This document shows, in pieces, positions 60,191 through 64,000 of a DNA stretch of 64,000 nt. The stretch is from positions 17,276,166 through 17,340,165 of the forward strand of contig NC_089867.1 of the NCBI RefSeq assembly GCF_036373705.1. The letters are read 5' to 3'. The stretch is from Amia ocellicauda (lineage: Eukaryota; Chordata; Actinopteri; Amiiformes; Amiidae). A program made the translations under genes and the position numbers. Under the pieces are notes generated by a model. It was not told the origin of the DNA, did no database searches, and was given only the letters and a program-made list of their open reading frames with translations. How positions within the stretch are numbered: the first letter of the stretch is position 1; each line of letters starts with the position of its first letter.

Positions 60191-63100
60191 TTTTGGCATT
60201 TTTGATTTGTTTTCAAAGTACCACAGAAGAAGTGTTTAAATATGACGTGTGCTCTGGCGATACACTGAATATCAAGAAGTATTAAAATTAGGAATTAAAG
60301 ATTAAAGTGGTACCGCAGTAAGGGCATGCAATACGACGGGGTAAGCAGTGCCATTTGTTAAAGCAGTTTTGTGCGTCTGTGTGTTACAGTGTATAAGAGA
60401 GATACTGCTCTTCCATATCGAGACTTATCATATTAGCAACTTTTTAAAATGTGAAAATGTTTTAAAACTTCCCAGACGATGGCCGATGTCAAAACCCAGC
60501 ATATGTGTGGCTTCACTTGTTTAGGGTGTGTTGTGCTCACTTCCTGGATAGCTGATAGACTATAAAACAACTGGATTTGTCTTCCCCGTGGCAACTCCAG
60601 TGATGATTCGGGTCAGCCGAGTGTTGGCCTCACCCCATAATAGTAATTCTAGTTTCCATAGACAGCTATAAGTGTGACTGTGTCCAGGGCAGTGGGAAAA
60701 ACCATGAAGACGGCGTTAATCAGCTCTAGTTTCCAACAATAGAGGAGATTCATCCGCAGGGGAATAAACCCACATTCATAAAAGAAGACGGCTGCAATCT
60801 GCAGTGACCACTTTGATCGCAGTGCAGCCCAGCATCGCCATCCCTCGATCAGGCAACTCTTCTGCGCTGGCTCATATGATTGCCAAGGCACAGTAATGTG
60901 TGTTGCTGATATGATACTCGATCTGGAAGAGTGGTATGTATGTTACTTATATAATAACACAAAAAGACACAAAACTGATTTTAAAATACATTTGGTTATA
61001 TATATATATATGTTTATACACACACATGGGAATGTATGCTTCCTTACTATGGAATATGCGATTAGCAAACAGAAATGTTGGCGTCTCCCTCACTATGCCA
61101 GAGCTTTTCCCGTCTTTGTGCATTTGTTGATTGGGTTGTTATTTATCAACTTCCATAATGAATGGCTCCCTGGCCCTGTGTGCTGAAGAGGCATCCTGAC
61201 ACTGCTGTCCTTGCCTGGGGACAGTCAGAGCAGGGCTGCTGGAGGGGTTACAGCGGGGCGGGGGGTGGAGACCGCTCCAGGCTTTGCCTGAAGCAATCGT
61301 CTGCCGGGGGCCCGAGGTAGTCAACTGCCAGCGCCCCACCAGCCCCCACCACCTCTACCCAGGTGGTGTAGGGAACAGGCTGCGCTGTCGCCCCTGCTTC
61401 CAACCCTCCCACACATGCCCTACCTCCTCCTGCTCTCGCTGCATCCTTCACTTGCTGAGAGCAGTTGACTCCGACTCCGACTCCTACCCACCACCCCCCC
61501 CACCACCCCCCCCTAACCGCCGGGAGCCGCCGAGCCGTGTCGCCACATGGTGCTGCCTGGGAGTCCCACTTCCTTGAATGTTGAGGCCGCTTCTCCCTTC
61601 CAGAATGAAGAACTGTGGGACTGCGTTCGGAATGAGGTGTCAGGGCTAGCAAACTGGCGCCGCAGGTCAGTGGAGTGTATATTCCGACACACAAACAAAT
61701 ACAGCTTTGCAGTGTTTTAGTTATGATGTACAAAAAAACACCAGAAAGGTGTACAGATATTGTGAGCACTGACTTTTTTCTTTGAGGTACACAAACATTG
61801 TAAACTTGTTTTTTGGTAAACGTGTTTAACCCCCAGCAGCCCCTGTACAGTTGTAAAGTTATTCTGTGGGCAATGCATACATATGCCTAGAGCCCCTTCT
61901 GCCACAGCTTAATTGAATCAGATTTTCATTGGGGGGGGTGTGATGGTGTGTGTATGTGTGTGTGGTGAAAGTGAGTTTTAATGAGGAAATCTAATTTAAC
62001 ACACAGAAAAAGTAAACTATCTCTGTATTGACATATTTCAAGTGTTTGAATGGTTAGTGAAATTAGGCAAAACGTCAGTGACAAATGTACCGACCCTTTT
62101 AATTTTAAAGTATTCACACATTTCCCAAAATATTCCCCAAACAAATTTTGCATAAAGAGCTTTGTGCCTCACATCTCCTCGTAACAAGTTTTATTATTAT
62201 TTTTTTTAAGGTTGATCTTTGGCATCCACTTCTGGGATGAATACATACTGTATAGTGTCAACCTACAATGAAAATGTTATAAATATTTTTTTGTTTGTTT
62301 TATTTATTTGCTATAAAGCAGCATTTGAGGTGGGGCTTCATTATTACAATAGAAATACTTTATCAAACATAAACATCGGGGGGAAGAAAATAAAAACACG
62401 TACCACCCAAGTAAGCAAGTCATATTTTGTTCAAAAAAAAAAAAAAAAATGTAATACGTGCAACTATACATAACAAAAAGTACCACTTATGTAACGTTCA
62501 GAATATTTTTGTTTTTGTACATCACTGCACAAGTAGGTTTGGTGTCTCTTCCCACAGTAGTAAATGTGATCGTACAAAGATATCAGTCAGGAAAAAGATA
62601 TCCACAGCTGTGATCCATAGTATAACTGTGCTGTATCAATAACCTCTGTGATGAGGCACTTCTTGTGTCCTGTATATAGGCCCAGTAAAAAAAAAAAAAA
62701 AAAAAAACACAAAAAACCCACAAGCGCCAAGGTTGGTAGGCTGTTGGCCTGGAACTGGGGTGGTGTCTCTATTTCTGTCTTTTCTGTCCTGGGAAATAGG
62801 ATCACCCCACTCCCACTGTCCGTTCAGCAAGAACACGGCCCAGAGTTCACACAGCCTTGGACAACCCTGGCTTTCCGTACCAGTCTGACGTAAGCGTGGA
62901 TCTCATCCTCACTTCTTTGGTATTGATCCTTGGAATGCATAGTTGCCAAAAATTCAAGTTCCTTTTTGTCCTTTATTTTATTTTATTCCCCCCCCTTCTC
63001 AGAGGCGTTTTACCTTGGGATGGGATGAATTAATCAGATGGGGAGAGAGAGAGTTAAAAAAATAAAATAAATCTCATCCAAGACCCCCCCCTTCGTTTTA

Positions 63101-63519
63101 ATTTTTATAAGTGCCTGAAAGCAATTCACACAAGCAAGTGCTCAGTTCATCCCAGGAAAGAAATGTTTCCTTTAGCTTCTGTCTGCATGACAGAGAAGAA
63201 TTTACTTTTTTTTTTTTTGGCAAGCTGTTAAAGACCAGCTGTCTGCTCTCTCTCTCCCACTTCCTGTCTCTGTGCCCACCCCCTTATTTCAGTGATCTTT
63301 GGGTTCCACACTTCTACAGCCTTGGAGAAATCTTGAAGGTGACATAACATTAAAAAAAAAAAAAAAAAGAAAAAGTCCAAACAAAGCGATGTCAAGGTTA
63401 GCCGAGAGGGATGCAGCGACTCCCTCTCCCCTCCTCTCTTATCCTGTTTCTCTCTCTGGCAGAAGTTAAAAGCTGTGTGTGTGTGTGTGTGTGTGTTTTT
63501 TCGTTTCCTTATTCTGTAT
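60191..63519. other. Convergent intergenic region and probable SAMD11 3' UTR
   Basis: No coding exon on either strand. Minus-strand AATAAA signals (TTTATT on the plus strand) near 62971-62986 and 62299 could end the SAMD11 transcript. Poly-A tracts at about 62432-62448 and 62687-62707, a (GT)n run at 63474-63496 and a C-rich stretch at 61490-61515 are low complexity. Confidence 0.4.
63474..63496. repeat. (GT)n microsatellite
   Basis: GT run in the probable SAMD11 3' UTR, about 25 bases after the stop codon in the gene's direction. Confidence 0.9.
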
Positions 63520-63759
63520 TTAAGATGGTGGTTTTGTGGTGTCGCCGATTCCCACTGAGGATGAGTTTCCGTTCTCCTGCTTGGGTGAGATGCGGCTGGC
63601 GGGGGGGGCGCTGTAGGGAGAGGAGACGCTGCCGGAGGACGGGGGCCGGTTCTCCACAGGGGGGGGATCTCGGTCGGGGGGGCGCAGAGCAGATGGCTGC
63701 AGCGGGAATGCCAGGGGAAAGCTCGTCATGTACAGCACTCGGCCAATCCGCCTGGCGAC
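63520..63759 (-). CDS. SAMD11: SAMD11 last coding exon (partial gene)
   Basis: After the acceptor TCTGCAG the frame reads VARRIGRVLYMTSFPLAFPL, then a proline/serine-rich stretch and SPKQENGN, ending TAA at 63522-63520. The start aligns with the end of the human SAMD11 SAM domain (QVAKRLGRVFYVASFPVALPLQ as I recall it), and SSPY...SPKQENG is shared too. The rest of the SAM domain and all upstream exons lie beyond 64000. SAMD11 is a nuclear SAM-domain protein known from photoreceptors, with links to Polycomb-type repression. Tail-to-tail placement against NOC2L is as in human. The exact acceptor is well supported, but the junction phase depends on the missing exon. Confidence 0.88.
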   Translation of the reverse strand, partial: VARRIGRVLYMTSFPLAFPLQPSALRPPDRDPPPVENRPPSSGSVSSPYSAPPASRISPKQENGNSSSVGIGDTTKPPS

Positions 63760-64000
63760 CTGCAGAGACCAAACCAGGGTTAGAACAGCGCGAGAGATGG
63801 ACGAGACAGGGCGGCCGCGCGCGGCGGTGCCGTACCAGACAGTACAGTACTGTCGGAGAGAAGGCGGGTTCTCTCCTTTCGAGCGTAGCTGCCCCCCTTT
63901 CTACTCGCCCTTCAGCATGCGTCCCGTAATTAAAACAGGTGTGCGCAGTAATTAGCTGGCACTGTCTGACCCCCACAGTCCAAATCCAGATGCTTAATGT
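63760..64000. other. SAMD11: Last intron of SAMD11 (partial)
   Basis: Sequence upstream of the last SAMD11 exon in gene orientation. No SAM-domain codons are visible, so the preceding exon is outside the window. Confidence 0.5.

Noticed and set aside
61248..61769. 173-codon minus-strand ORF between NOC2L and SAMD11
   Set aside because: Composition comes from a C-rich repeat (GWWVGVGVGV), no domain is seen, and SAMD11 ends at 63520.
1..64000. CRISPR arrays, bacterial operons, rRNA or tRNA genes
   Set aside because: I saw no regularly spaced repeats, prokaryotic gene layout, cloverleaf or rRNA sequence. Everything fits a vertebrate nuclear locus.

Overview
The window is vertebrate genomic DNA, most likely from a ray-finned fish. 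It holds multi-exon genes with GT-AG introns, several decayed Tc1/mariner elements, a fish-type SINE/LINE tail and many CA/GT microsatellites. I recognise three genes: KLHL17 (complete coding region, minus strand), NOC2L (complete coding region, plus strand) and the last coding exon of SAMD11 (minus strand, cut by the right edge). The order and relative orientations (KLHL17 and NOC2L head to head, NOC2L and SAMD11 tail to tail) match human 1p36.33. The species cannot be fixed from the sequence alone.

Layout. 1-4947 is the 3' flank and probable 3' UTR of KLHL17, with no coding exon. 4948-15148 holds eleven KLHL17 coding exons, read right to left, encoding a BTB-BACK-six-kelch protein of 590 residues. 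A non-autonomous PIF/Harbinger-like element (8379-9586) sits in one of its introns. 15203-25090 is best read as the long first intron of KLHL17, with repeats but no coding exon I can assign; an unassigned minus-strand ORF with a membrane-like segment and a consensus donor lies at 24822-25042. About 25090-25806 is a shared promoter region. 25807-59531 holds nineteen NOC2L exons encoding 766 residues. Its introns carry one badly decayed Tc1-like element (28630-29980), one nearly intact Tc1-like element with a single in-frame stop (49960-51166), and a composite inverted arrangement of a third Tc1 family (51203-52567). 59532-60190 is the NOC2L 3' UTR. 60200-63519 is convergent intergenic DNA plus the SAMD11 3' UTR. 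63520-63759 is the SAMD11 terminal coding exon.

The three genes do not form a pathway. KLHL17 (actinfilin) is a neuronal CUL3 adaptor that binds actin, NOC2L (NIR) is a nucleolar 60S-assembly factor and histone-acetyltransferase inhibitor, and SAMD11 is a nuclear SAM-domain regulator. Their adjacency is conserved synteny. I found no undescribed system. The items most worth checking are the 12-base tandem splice donor in KLHL17, the orphan minus-strand exon at 24822-25042, and the transposon structures.
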